Source: a bacterium HR16 (GTDB taxonomy: Bacteria > Armatimonadota > HRBIN16). Taken from it: a DNA stretch of 32,381 nt. The notes beneath the pieces are model-generated. The model saw only the letters and a list, made by a program, of their open reading frames with translations, ran no database searches and had not been told where the DNA came from. Below, piece by piece: positions 1 to 6,977 of this stretch. Position 1 is the stretch's first letter. Each line of letters begins with the position of its first letter. The stretch covers positions 1 to 32,381 of the forward strand of contig BEHS01000007.1 in the NCBI GenBank assembly GCA_002898895.1. Reading direction: 5' to 3'. Position numbers and translations under genes: made by a program.

Positions 1-2
1 AA

Positions 3-638
3 GAGGAGTTCCTGTTGCTCATTGTGTACACACCGTTGAATCAGGAAAAGATGATTGCGTGGATGTGCGCCAAGTGCGACGGCGAGGACTACGGCAAAAT
101 CGTGCTCTACCGCTTCCCCAAGGAGCGCACCATCTACGGTCCCGCACAGATGGAGCGTTTGCTGGGGCAGGTGTCCGAAATCCGCACGCAGCTGCGCCTG
201 TGGGACCAGCCCGGCTCGCAAGTGGTCTGGGGGCATCTGCTGGTGATACCGATCGAACAGTCCCTGCTGTATGTGAAACCCGTTTACCTGCAGACCACCG
301 GCGGCGGCGAACAGCGTATCCCCGAATTGAAGAAGGTCATCGTGGCGTTCGGTGACCAGCGCGTGATGGCGGATACGTTAGAACAGGGCTTACAGCGCAT
401 CTTCGGTGCATCCGGTGTCACCCGGGCCGCCCCTGCCAGACCATCAACGACAACACCCGTCACCACTGCACCGCCGCCTCCTGCAGAAGATGTACGCGTC
501 CTTGTAGACCGGCTCGCCGAAGCTATCCGCGCCGCCGAAGGTGCGCAACGCGAGGGCAACTGGGCGGAGTACGGCAGGCAACTGGAGCGCGTCAAAGAGC
601 TGGTGCGACGGCTACAGCAACAAGTGAAGTCGCAGTAA
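3..638 (+). CDS. UPF0182 family membrane protein, C-terminal part (5' end outside window)
   Basis: The reading frame is open to the window edge, so this is the 3' end of a longer gene; the TTG at 15 in the ORF track is an internal codon. The visible residues match the conserved end of the UPF0182 (COG1615) family: MIAWM near the start, then GKIVLYRFPK, LLVIPIEQSLLYV and an IVAFGDQRVM stretch. Family members are about 900-1000 residues with several N-terminal membrane helices and a large extracytoplasmic domain; only about 210 residues are here. A Pro/Thr/Ala-rich linker (TTTPVTTAPPPP) leads into a charged helical tail, also common in the family. The function of UPF0182 is not established. gltX follows in the same direction. 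Confidence 0.88.
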   Translation, partial: EEFLLLIVYTPLNQEKMIAWMCAKCDGEDYGKIVLYRFPKERTIYGPAQMERLLGQVSEIRTQLRLWDQPGSQVVWGHLLVIPIEQSLLYVKPVYLQTTGGGEQRIPELKKVIVAFGDQRVMADTLEQGLQRIFGASGVTRAAPARPSTTTPVTTAPPPPAEDVRVLVDRLAEAIRAAEGAQREGNWAEYGRQLERVKELVRRLQQQVKSQ

Positions 639-659
639 GCGGTAGCTTCCTGCGACATC

Positions 660-668
660 TGGTATAAT
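660..668 (+). promoter_or_regulatory. Possible extended -10 promoter for gltX
   Basis: TGGTATAAT is a perfect -10 hexamer with a TGn extension. No convincing -35 is seen 16-18 bp upstream. A start point about 7 bp downstream would put the 5' end of the message almost at the Shine-Dalgarno, giving a very short leader, so the site may be fortuitous. Confidence 0.4.
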
Positions 669-672
669 GCCA

Positions 673-684
673 TAAGGAGGTGAT
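673..684 (+). promoter_or_regulatory. Full-length Shine-Dalgarno that selects the gltX start
   Basis: TAAGGAGGTGAT is complementary over 12 bases to the usual 16S rRNA 3' end. The GGAGG core ends 8 nt before the ATA at 689, which is ideal spacing, but 23 nt before the GTG at 704, which is too far. An in-frame TAG at 686-688 excludes any earlier start. The site therefore points to ATA 689 as the initiation codon. Confidence 0.8.
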
Positions 685-688
685 TTAG

Positions 689-2140
689 ATAAAAACCGTT
701 CGCGTGCGCTTTGCACCCAGCCCAACGGGTTCACCGCATATCGGCAACATTCGCACCGCGCTGTTCACGTGGCTTTTTGCGCGAAAGCATGGAGGCGTGT
801 TCATCCTGCGCATTGAGGACACCGACCGCGCCCGCTACGTGGAAGGCTCGGTGCAGGAGATAATGGATAGCCTGCGCTGGCTGGGGCTGGACTGGGACGA
901 AGGTCCCTATTTCCAATCCCAGCGTCTGCCGTTGTATCGCGAGGTGGCGGAGAAGCTGGTGAAAACAGGTCACGCCTATCGCTGTTACTGCACACCGGAA
1001 CGTCTGGAGGAACTGCGTCGCCAGCAGGAAGCCGCCAAACAGCCCACCGGCTATGACCGAAAGTGCCGTTACCTTTCGGACGATGAGCGGGCGAAGATAG
1101 AGGCGGAAGGCACACCTTACGTGATTCGCTTCGCCATGCCTCTCGAGGGCGAAACGGTCTTTCACGACGAGATTCGGGGTGAAATCCGCTTTGAGAACGC
1201 GCTGATAGACGACTTCGTGATGCTCAAGTCCGACGGCTTCCCCACCTACCATCTCGCCAGCGTGACCGACGACCATCACATGGGCATCACACACGTCATT
1301 CGCGGGGAAGAGTGGATTTCCAGCACCCCCCGCCACGTGCAGATGTACCTCGCGCTGGGCTGGGAGATGCCGAAGTTTGCCCACCTGCCGATGATTCTGG
1401 GAACCGACCGCAAGAAGCTCTCCAAACGGCACGGTTCGGTGCAGTTCGTGGAGTATATTCAGCAGGGCTACCTGCCGGAGGCGATGTTCAACTTCCTCGC
1501 CCTGCTGGGCTGGAGCGCGGATGAAGACCGTGAACTGTACTCGCGCGAGGAGCTGATAGAGCGGTTTGACCTGTCGGGCGTGCAGGAAAACCCCGCCATC
1601 TTCGACGGGCAGAAGCTGTTGTGGATGAACGGCGTGTACATCCGGCGCAAACCGATAGAGGAGCTGACGCAGTTGTGCCTGCCCTACCTGCAGGAGGCAG
1701 GGCTGATGCCACAGAACCCCTCGCCGGAGCAGATAGAGTACGCCCAGCGGGTGATTGCGCTGGAAGCGGAGCGGATGAAACTGCTCTCGGAAGTGGTACC
1801 GCTCACCGAGTACTTCTTCCGCGACAGATTGGAGTATGAAGAGAAGGGTGTGCGCAAGTGGTTCACCCAGCCGTACGTGCCACAGATGCTGGAGATGCTT
1901 ATCGAACGCTACACCGCGCTGGAGCCGTTTGACCTGGAGCATATCGAGGCGACCACTCGCTCTGTAGCGGAGGAGCTGGGCGTCGGCGCGGCGCAGGTGA
2001 TTCACCCCACGCGCGTGGCGGTCAGCGGGCGCACGGTGGGTCCGGGGCTGTTCGAGATGATTGAGGTCATGGGCAAGGAGCGCGTGCTACAGAGGCTGCG
2101 CGCGGCGCTGGAGATGATTCGGCAGGGCGCAAAGGGATAG
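689..2140 (+). CDS. gltX: Glutamyl-tRNA synthetase
   Basis: This class I aminoacyl-tRNA synthetase charges tRNA-Glu with glutamate in the cytoplasm. The Rossmann catalytic domain starts with RFAPSPTGSPHIG (HIGH-type motif HIGN), and the KMSKS loop appears as DRKKLSKRHG about 240 residues in. The C-terminal half is the helical anticodon-binding region of bacterial GluRS. Length is 483 residues from ATA or 478 from GTG, normal for the family. I place the start at ATA 689 because it has perfect Shine-Dalgarno spacing and restores the first beta strand (KTVRVRFAPSPTG); the ORF-track GTG at 704 would cut into it. ATA is a rare start codon, so an ATG-to-ATA base error is the main alternative. The last 50 coding bases and stop are repeated downstream in a tandem duplication. 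Confidence 0.95.
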   Translation: MKTVRVRFAPSPTGSPHIGNIRTALFTWLFARKHGGVFILRIEDTDRARYVEGSVQEIMDSLRWLGLDWDEGPYFQSQRLPLYREVAEKLVKTGHAYRCYCTPERLEELRRQQEAAKQPTGYDRKCRYLSDDERAKIEAEGTPYVIRFAMPLEGETVFHDEIRGEIRFENALIDDFVMLKSDGFPTYHLASVTDDHHMGITHVIRGEEWISSTPRHVQMYLALGWEMPKFAHLPMILGTDRKKLSKRHGSVQFVEYIQQGYLPEAMFNFLALLGWSADEDRELYSREELIERFDLSGVQENPAIFDGQKLLWMNGVYIRRKPIEELTQLCLPYLQEAGLMPQNPSPEQIEYAQRVIALEAERMKLLSEVVPLTEYFFRDRLEYEEKGVRKWFTQPYVPQMLEMLIERYTALEPFDLEHIEATTRSVAEELGVGAAQVIHPTRVAVSGRTVGPGLFEMIEVMGKERVLQRLRAALEMIRQGAKG

Positions 2141-2260
2141 AACCTAACCCCCTGTCCCCCTTCCCTATGAGGGAAGAGGCTGCGCGCGGCGCTGGAGATG
2201 ATTCGGCAGGGCGCAAAGGGATAGAACCTAACCCCCTGTCCCCCTTCCCTATGAGGGAAG
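2091..2260. repeat. 84-bp perfect tandem duplication of the gltX 3' end
   Basis: Copy 1 (2091-2174) holds the last codons of gltX, its TAG stop and 34 bp of downstream DNA. Copy 2 (2175-2258) repeats it base for base, and the match runs 2 bp further. The second copy therefore carries an untranslated ghost of the gltX C-terminus after the true stop. Perfect identity suggests a recent slippage or unequal exchange, or an assembly artefact. Confidence 0.93.
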
Positions 2261-2322
2261 GGGGCATTCGACGCGAGGCTCCCCTCTCCTTGTAGGAGAG
2301 GGGCCGGGGGAGAGGTTAAATC
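2240..2322. repeat. GC-rich hairpin modules downstream of gltX
   Basis: Two strong hairpins lie side by side. The first pairs CCCCCTTCCCT with AGGGAAGGGGG around an ATG loop (2240-2264). The second pairs CCCCTCTCCT with AGGAGAGGGG around TGT (2281-2303) and is followed by a CGGGGG stretch and AGGTTAAA. The second has a near copy at 4009-4049, so it is a dispersed repeat. It may also act as a terminator for gltX, but the T-run comes too late for a classic one. Confidence 0.7.
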
Positions 2323-2346
2323 GCTTTATTTTTTCAAAGTTCATAA

Positions 2347-3450
2347 ATGATGGGCTATGAAGCAAATAAACCTGCCTTCGCAGGTTCCTCTCAATCCGCG
2401 CAGGCGGATTTGGTTTCCCCCATAGCCCATGATTTCAATCGTGGGACGGGTGTAGAGACCCATCGTGGCACGTACACGTATGACGGCGCGGGCAGGCTGA
2501 TACAGGTGGTCGATGCTGCCACCAACACCACGGAGACGTATGTATGGAACGCAGACGGCACGTTAGCCAGTTTTCCGGGGCCTGGCTACACTCGGTTGTT
2601 AGAGTATGACGAGGAGGGCAGGCTGGTTCGCATTCGCCGGGATTACGGCGGAGGCAACGTGCAGTTAGCGTATGAGTATGGCTACGGATTTGACGGAGGC
2701 AGGCGTTGGCGGAAGGACTACCTGAGTGGGGTCTGGACGCGGTATCCGTGCGGTGTCGCCTGCGGAGCGGGTGAGCTGGTAGAGCAGCAGAAGCCTCTGG
2801 AAGGTGGCAGTTGGACGACCACTGCCCTGTATTTGCAGGGGATTTCGCTGGTTCGTCGAAACAATGAATGGCATCACTTCGACCCGTTAGGCACAGCAGG
2901 GGTGATTACGAACGGTTCCGCCAGCGTCATCAGCAACAACCTGTATGACCTGTTCAGGATGAAGCGGTATGAGCAGGGCAGTGCGGAAACGCCGTGGAGG
3001 TGGAAATTGCGACAGGAGGAAGAAGAAGGGCTCATCGCTTACCCACCAGCGGGATACGTCTTGGCTGAGGTAGGCGTCCAGATCGCGAAGACAACCTCTA
3101 CACTCGGCATCGACATAGACTGGGATCGCGCTAAAAGCTGCCTCAGGAGTGCCCTTGAAGGAGCGATATCTGGATGTCTCGCAGGAGCTGGCCCCTATTG
3201 TGGGCCCTGTATTGTCGGTGCAGTACCTGTTTGCATTATAGAACCTCCGGCTTGTGGGGCAGTCATGGGACTGTGTAAGATCTTCTGCTCAGGTCAGGTT
3301 CTGCATTGCATATGGGGTGCTATCGTCGGCGGTGCTGCCAATTTTCTGAAGTGCTACCATGACTGTGTCAACAAGAAGAAGCAACGGCAGACGGATTGCC
3401 CGATGCCAATGCCTGTTCAACCTGTACGCGCAGGGCTATCCACTATGTAG
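2347..3450 (+). CDS. Rhs/YD-repeat C-terminal fragment with cysteine-rich tail
   Basis: Residues about 36-100 hold two YD-type repeats (YTYDGAGRLIQV; LEYDEEGRLVRIRRD), followed by wall-associated Rhs-like sequence up to WRWKLRQEEEEGLIAY. After that junction, where Rhs proteins switch to variable tips, the sequence becomes a hydrophobic, cysteine-rich module: 12 Cys between residues 265 and 351, including YCGPC, LCKIFC and KCYHDC, with glycine/alanine helices. A full Rhs protein is over 1000 residues, so the N-terminal shell is missing. No good ribosome site precedes ATG 2347, and the first codons are a palindromic repeat, so this may be an orphan tip or a pseudogene. The tail resembles small Cys-rich bacteriocin-like peptides only in composition; I do not recognise its family. 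A membrane protein gene follows after 17 bp. Confidence 0.65.
   Translation: MMGYEANKPAFAGSSQSAQADLVSPIAHDFNRGTGVETHRGTYTYDGAGRLIQVVDAATNTTETYVWNADGTLASFPGPGYTRLLEYDEEGRLVRIRRDYGGGNVQLAYEYGYGFDGGRRWRKDYLSGVWTRYPCGVACGAGELVEQQKPLEGGSWTTTALYLQGISLVRRNNEWHHFDPLGTAGVITNGSASVISNNLYDLFRMKRYEQGSAETPWRWKLRQEEEEGLIAYPPAGYVLAEVGVQIAKTTSTLGIDIDWDRAKSCLRSALEGAISGCLAGAGPYCGPCIVGAVPVCIIEPPACGAVMGLCKIFCSGQVLHCIWGAIVGGAANFLKCYHDCVNKKKQRQTDCPMPMPVQPVRAGLSTM
2350..2430. repeat. Cloverleaf-like palindromic element, copy A
   Basis: Outer arms ATGGGCTATG and CATAGCCCAT (10 bp, perfect) enclose two smaller hairpins, CCTGC/GCAGG around CTT(C) and AATCCGC/GCGGATT around a short loop. The layout, an outer stem with two internal hairpins, recurs at 18026-18124 and 21608-21685. 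The element overlaps the first 28 codons of the Rhs-like ORF, which suggests those codons are repeat DNA rather than protein. Confidence 0.75.
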
Positions 3451-3467
3451 CCGGAAGGAGGACATCA

Positions 3468-3851
3468 ATGCGCAGATGGTTGTTCTACATGGTAATAGGG
3501 GTATGGAGTTTTGTCACCACTGGAATGTCCACGGGTAGAACAGACCTGCTCTTACTGCTGGGTTTCAGCTGCGTCAGTGGCGTGGTTGTTTTTCTCCTGC
3601 AGTATGACGCACAAATGGCCAGGCGGTTTGGAGAGGGCGTTCAGCGCACGCTTGGAGACAAAAGTACCCTATTCATCGTGACACCTCCACTACTGCTGCT
3701 GGCAGGTTTGGTGCTGCTTTGGCTGGTGCTGCGCTGGTCTCAGCCATCCCATGTGTTGAGAATGCTTCTCGCTGGCGGAACGTTTATTTGCGTGCAGTGG
3801 GTAGCTGGCGCAGCCACAACCTTGATGGTGAGACGTTCTAGCCGAGCATGA
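3468..3851 (+). CDS. Small four-helix membrane protein, candidate partner of the Rhs tail
   Basis: The ORF track starts at 3396, but ATG 3468 has a strong ribosome site (GGAAGGAGG, 6-7 nt spacing) and gives a clean 127-residue protein. Four hydrophobic segments are visible: about residues 3-20, 26-43, 67-86 and 96-117, joined by a polar loop with QYDAQMARRFGEG and ending in basic residues. No known family is recognised. It begins 17 bp after the Rhs-like stop, in the place where immunity genes sit in polymorphic toxin loci. That role is inference from position and membrane character only. A small hairpin (TGCTTCA/TGAAGCA) follows the stop directly and could end transcription. Confidence 0.7.
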   Translation: MRRWLFYMVIGVWSFVTTGMSTGRTDLLLLLGFSCVSGVVVFLLQYDAQMARRFGEGVQRTLGDKSTLFIVTPPLLLLAGLVLLWLVLRWSQPSHVLRMLLAGGTFICVQWVAGAATTLMVRRSSRA

Positions 3852-4049
3852 TGCTTCAATGGATGAAGCAATAAGGCTCCTGCCCTGTCTACATCGGCTC
3901 GGCAGGAGCCTCGCCCTCCACAAGGTTCCATAGCCAGCGCAGGCTGGCTTCGTTGGAAAGGGTGCGGCTTCAGCCGCAGACCCCCTCTCGGGGAGCGCCG
4001 CTACGGGACTCCCCTCTCCTGCGAGGAGAGGGGACGGGGGTAAGGTTAA
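3852..4049. repeat. Composite of dispersed palindromic modules
   Basis: This intergenic stretch is built from hairpins: TGCTTCA/TGAAGCA (3852-3870); AGGCTCCTGCC/GGCAGGAGCCT (3874-3911); AGCCAGC/GCTGGCT (3932-3949); GCGGCT/AGCCGC (3964-3977); and CCCCTCTCCT/AGGAGAGGGG (4011-4033). A 24-bp block at 3896-3919 recurs in reverse complement at 17977-18000. The AGCCAGC hairpin recurs at 18054-18071, and the last hairpin recurs at 2281-2303. No gene is seen here. Confidence 0.8.
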
Positions 4050-4061
4050 TACACGCACTGC

Positions 4062-5033
4062 TCAGCCTGTTGCGGCGGCGTACGCCTCGTACACGATTTC
4101 CACCGCGCGCAAGCCGTCGTAGCCGGTTACCTGAAGCTCGGTTCTGCCCAGGCAGGCATCCACGAAGTGCTGTATCTCCCCGACAAAGCGGTCGGCACCG
4201 GACTCCTCCAGCGGCTGCCAGTCGTCCATTTTGTTCGTCTTATAACGGCTCTTGAAGCCGTCCCAGTAGTGCACCATCGCCGCGCCTTCCGTGCCGTATA
4301 CCTCCACCACGTTGAATCCGGCGGCGAGCACCCAGCTGGCTTCCACCACGCCCATGCGGTTGTCCGCGGTGGACAGCAGTGCGATGGCGGTGTCCTCCAC
4401 CTCACCGATAGCAGGATTCGTCTGGCGGGTGACCGCCTGCACGCGAGCGACCTCGCCTATCAGAAAGCGGAACAGGTCTATGCTGTGAACGCTGGTATCC
4501 ATCAGCACACCGCCGCCGGCGACCTCCTTATCGGAGAACCACCGTTCCTCAACCCCTTTGAACGGACCGGCGAAACGGTTACGGAACATCACCACTTCGC
4601 CCAGCTCTCCCGCCTCAATAAGTCGCTTCAGAGCCGCTATCGGCGGATGGAAGCGGTGGCAGAAAGCGGTCATCAGTTTCACGCCTTTCTCTTCGGCAGC
4701 ACGCACCATCTGACGGGCAGCGTCAGGCTGGTGCGCCAGAGGCTTCTCACACAGCACATGCAAACCGTGCTCCATCGCCAGCAAAGCTGCCTCCAGGTGA
4801 GCCGAAGGCGGCGTGCAGATATCCACCGCGTCCAGCTCCACGTGGCGGAGCATCTGTTCTACGTCGCGGAACGCCTGCGCTCCTGCCCGCTGTGCCGCGG
4901 TGCGGGCAGTCTCCTCGTTGATGTCGACTATCGCGACGATTTGCGCTTCGCGCACGCGCTCGTAGCTGGCGAGATGTGTTCGTCCAATGCCTCCAGCACC
5001 GATCAACCCAACACGCAGTGTATGGTTACTCAC
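4062..5033 (-). CDS. Gfo/Idh/MocA-family NAD(P)-dependent oxidoreductase
   Basis: The N-terminal Rossmann fold has the dinucleotide motif GLIGAGGIGRTH (residues 9-20), an acidic end to the second strand (VDIN), and CEKPLA near residue 95, whose lysine is conserved for catalysis. The C-terminal half is the alpha/beta substrate domain, with a GGGVLMDTSVHSID segment carrying the usual aspartate and histidine. Length (323) is typical. Such enzymes oxidise or epimerise sugars and inositols; the substrate cannot be told. The GTG start overlaps the stop of the upstream sugar isomerase gene by 4 bases, so the two are translationally coupled and probably act on the same sugar. Confidence 0.93.
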   Translation of the reverse strand: MSNHTLRVGLIGAGGIGRTHLASYERVREAQIVAIVDINEETARTAAQRAGAQAFRDVEQMLRHVELDAVDICTPPSAHLEAALLAMEHGLHVLCEKPLAHQPDAARQMVRAAEEKGVKLMTAFCHRFHPPIAALKRLIEAGELGEVVMFRNRFAGPFKGVEERWFSDKEVAGGGVLMDTSVHSIDLFRFLIGEVARVQAVTRQTNPAIGEVEDTAIALLSTADNRMGVVEASWVLAAGFNVVEVYGTEGAAMVHYWDGFKSRYKTNKMDDWQPLEESGADRFVGEIQHFVDACLGRTELQVTGYDGLRAVEIVYEAYAAATG

Positions 5034-5866
5034 AATGCCCGAACCTCCTGTAGAATCTTACGAACGTTATCCAGGCTTCTTTGCACACTCTTTGTGGCGT
5101 TCTCCATGCCCAGATACTCCAGGCTAAAGGGGCCACGAAAGCCTCCAGAAAGCAGCGCCTCTATACACCCCTGGATATTTATTTCGCCGTCGCCTACCAC
5201 AGTTCCCGCATACACCTCACCCGTTACCGAGCGATAGGGATACCCCTGGTAACCCTTACGCGCACGGCGCATGTCGTTGAGATGAGCCAGTTTACACAGG
5301 TCTGCCACCTCTGCGCACTCGCTTACAGGGTTCATCCCCATCAGCAGAAAGGTGCATACATCTGCGTTGACCCCAAAGGAGGTGGAGTTTACCTGCTCGG
5401 CAACATATCGAAGCGTCTCGGCGGAGTAAACTACGTCCTCATGCGGTTCCAGCACCACCGTAACACCGGCGTTGTGTGCGTAGCGTGCTACTGAAGACAC
5501 CGATTCCACCACCATCTGCAGGGCGTCCTCGTACGCGATGCCGTTTTTGATTTTTCCCGGCAGTAACCGCACTACTTGCGCTCCAACGCGCACCGCTTCC
5601 TCTACCGCTGCGTACGCCAGTTTAATCTGCTGCTGTCTGCTGTTGGGGTCCAGGTGTACGAAGTCGGTCGCGGTGTCGTACGCACACACGCGAATGCCGA
5701 GGTCGTGGAGAGAGGATAGGGGCTGTCCCGCAGATACCCAGAAGTAGTCCACCAGCTCTACGGTGTCTATTCCCACCTCGCGGCATGTGGTGGCGAAGCG
5801 TTCGACATCCATCTGATGCCGCTGAAAATCCAGAGCAAAACTCCACATACTGAGGCAGAGGTTCAT
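5030..5866 (-). CDS. Sugar phosphate isomerase/epimerase-type TIM barrel protein
   Basis: The ORF track extends this frame to 7048, but beyond about 5880 it is the shadow of the kinase on the other strand. ATG 5866 gives 278 residues, normal for the family (AP endonuclease 2-like TIM barrel, COG1082). Supporting segments are LCLSMWSFALDF, GIDTVELVDYFW, VLEPHEDV, FGVNADVCTF (metal-site region), LAHLNDMR and a late SLEYLG. A purine-rich GGGGGAGG lies about 14 nt upstream, a little far for a ribosome site. The protein is the first gene of a two-gene minus-strand operon with the Gfo/Idh/MocA enzyme. It is likely a sugar or inositol isomerase or dehydratase; the exact reaction is unknown. Confidence 0.9.
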   Translation of the reverse strand: MNLCLSMWSFALDFQRHQMDVERFATTCREVGIDTVELVDYFWVSAGQPLSSLHDLGIRVCAYDTATDFVHLDPNSRQQQIKLAYAAVEEAVRVGAQVVRLLPGKIKNGIAYEDALQMVVESVSSVARYAHNAGVTVVLEPHEDVVYSAETLRYVAEQVNSTSFGVNADVCTFLLMGMNPVSECAEVADLCKLAHLNDMRRARKGYQGYPYRSVTGEVYAGTVVGDGEINIQGCIEALLSGGFRGPFSLEYLGMENATKSVQRSLDNVRKILQEVRAL

Positions 5867-5893
5867 CGATGGGGTAACGTCCTCCCCCTGACG

Positions 5894-5922
5894 TTGTCTG
5901 AGGGTAGTATACCTGATACAAT
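5894..5922 (+). promoter_or_regulatory. Sigma-70-type promoter for the sugar kinase gene
   Basis: TTGTCT and TACAAT are separated by 17 bp. The predicted start is near 5929, about 60 nt before the kinase ATG. The two opposed promoters share DNA, so polymerases on them should compete. Confidence 0.55.
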
Positions 5923-5934
5923 TGCCGTCGTCAA
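5906..5934 (-). promoter_or_regulatory. Sigma-70-type promoter for the isomerase-oxidoreductase operon
   Basis: Read on the minus strand, TTGACG and TATACT are separated by exactly 17 bp. The predicted start point is near 5899, about 33 nt before the ATG at 5866. It overlaps the plus-strand promoter for the kinase. Confidence 0.7.
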
Positions 5935-5989
5935 ATGGCAACAGGAACGCCTGTATCCACCTGCGAATCGGAGATAGAAGGAGGGCAAT

Positions 5990-6967
5990 ATGCGCGTTAT
6001 CACTTTTGGCGAGACGATGCTCCGGCTGTCTCCGGCGGGCTATCAGCGGTTCACGCAGGCGGAGCGGTTCGAGATAGCGGTTGCGGGCACGGAGAGCAAT
6101 ACCGCTGCTGTGCTGGCGCAGCTGGGTGTTTCGGTTACATGGCTCTCTCGCCTGCCCGACAATCCGCTCGGACATCTGGTGGCGCAAAGACTGTGCGCGC
6201 TGGGTGTGGACGTGGGGCAGGTAACATGGGACGCCGACAGCCGACTGGGGTTGTACTTTGTGGAAGCGGGTGTGACGCCTCGTCCCACGCGCGTGCTTTA
6301 CGACCGCAAAGGCTCTGCCATGAGTCGGTGGAAGCCCGGCGAATGGGATTGGCGCGTTCTGTTGAAAGATGCGAGCCTGCTCCATGCTACAGGCATTACC
6401 CCTGCCCTCAGCGAAGGTTGCCTCGAAGCCACCCGTGAAGCGTTGCAATTCGCGCGAGAGATGGGCGTGCCGGTCTCGTTTGACCTGAACTACCGCTCCT
6501 TGCTCTGGTCGCCTCAGGAGGCGCGTCGTGCGCTGGAGCCGCTTCTTTCGCTGGTGCAGGTGCTGATAGTCTCTCCTGCCGATGCACGCACGGTGCTGGG
6601 GGTAGATGCCGAAGATGTCGAAATCGCTGTACAGGTACAGCGGCGCTATAGCATCCCCGTGGTTGCCACCCCCTTGCGCGACCAGCAATCGGCGACGACA
6701 GGAAGGCGCTACAGCGTGGTGGCGAGCACGGAGAGGGTATGGCAATCGGAAGGTTGTCCCTTTGAGGTGGTAGACCCCATCGGCAGCGGCGATGCGTATG
6801 ATGCGGGGTTTTTGTACGGCTACCTGCAAGGCGACATCGATCTGGCGATGCGTTGCGCCGATGTTCTGTCCGCCCTCAAGCACACTGTACCGGGGGACGT
6901 GCTGTTCACCTCGCCAGAGGAGCTTCGGCAATTGTTGCAGGGTATCCCCAGAGGAATCATCCGCTGA
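5990..6967 (+). CDS. PfkB-family carbohydrate kinase, 2-keto-3-deoxygluconate kinase-like
   Basis: The start follows GAAGGAGGG at close spacing. The protein opens with ITFGETMLRLSP, has VAGTESNTAAVLAQLG (substrate-binding region, residues 30-45), a middle FDLNYRSLLW segment, and the ATP-site signature DPIGSGDAYDAGF near residue 260, where the aspartate of GSGD is the catalytic base. Family members phosphorylate sugars such as ribose, fructose or 2-keto-3-deoxygluconate; GETM and LNYR favour a KDG-kinase-like enzyme, but specificity is not certain. Length (325) is normal. It faces the isomerase/oxidoreductase operon across a shared promoter region, which suggests a small sugar or sugar-acid catabolic unit. 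A TauE-type exporter starts about 10 bp after its stop. Confidence 0.92.
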   Translation: MRVITFGETMLRLSPAGYQRFTQAERFEIAVAGTESNTAAVLAQLGVSVTWLSRLPDNPLGHLVAQRLCALGVDVGQVTWDADSRLGLYFVEAGVTPRPTRVLYDRKGSAMSRWKPGEWDWRVLLKDASLLHATGITPALSEGCLEATREALQFAREMGVPVSFDLNYRSLLWSPQEARRALEPLLSLVQVLIVSPADARTVLGVDAEDVEIAVQVQRRYSIPVVATPLRDQQSATTGRRYSVVASTERVWQSEGCPFEVVDPIGSGDAYDAGFLYGYLQGDIDLAMRCADVLSALKHTVPGDVLFTSPEELRQLLQGIPRGIIR

Positions 6968-6977
6968 TGGGGTTGAG

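Noticed and set aside
731-2005. 424-residue minus-strand ORF
   Set aside because: Shadow of gltX with His/Gln/Leu-rich sequence typical of an antisense frame.
4167-5237. 356-residue plus-strand ORF
   Set aside because: Antisense of the Gfo/Idh/MocA and isomerase genes.
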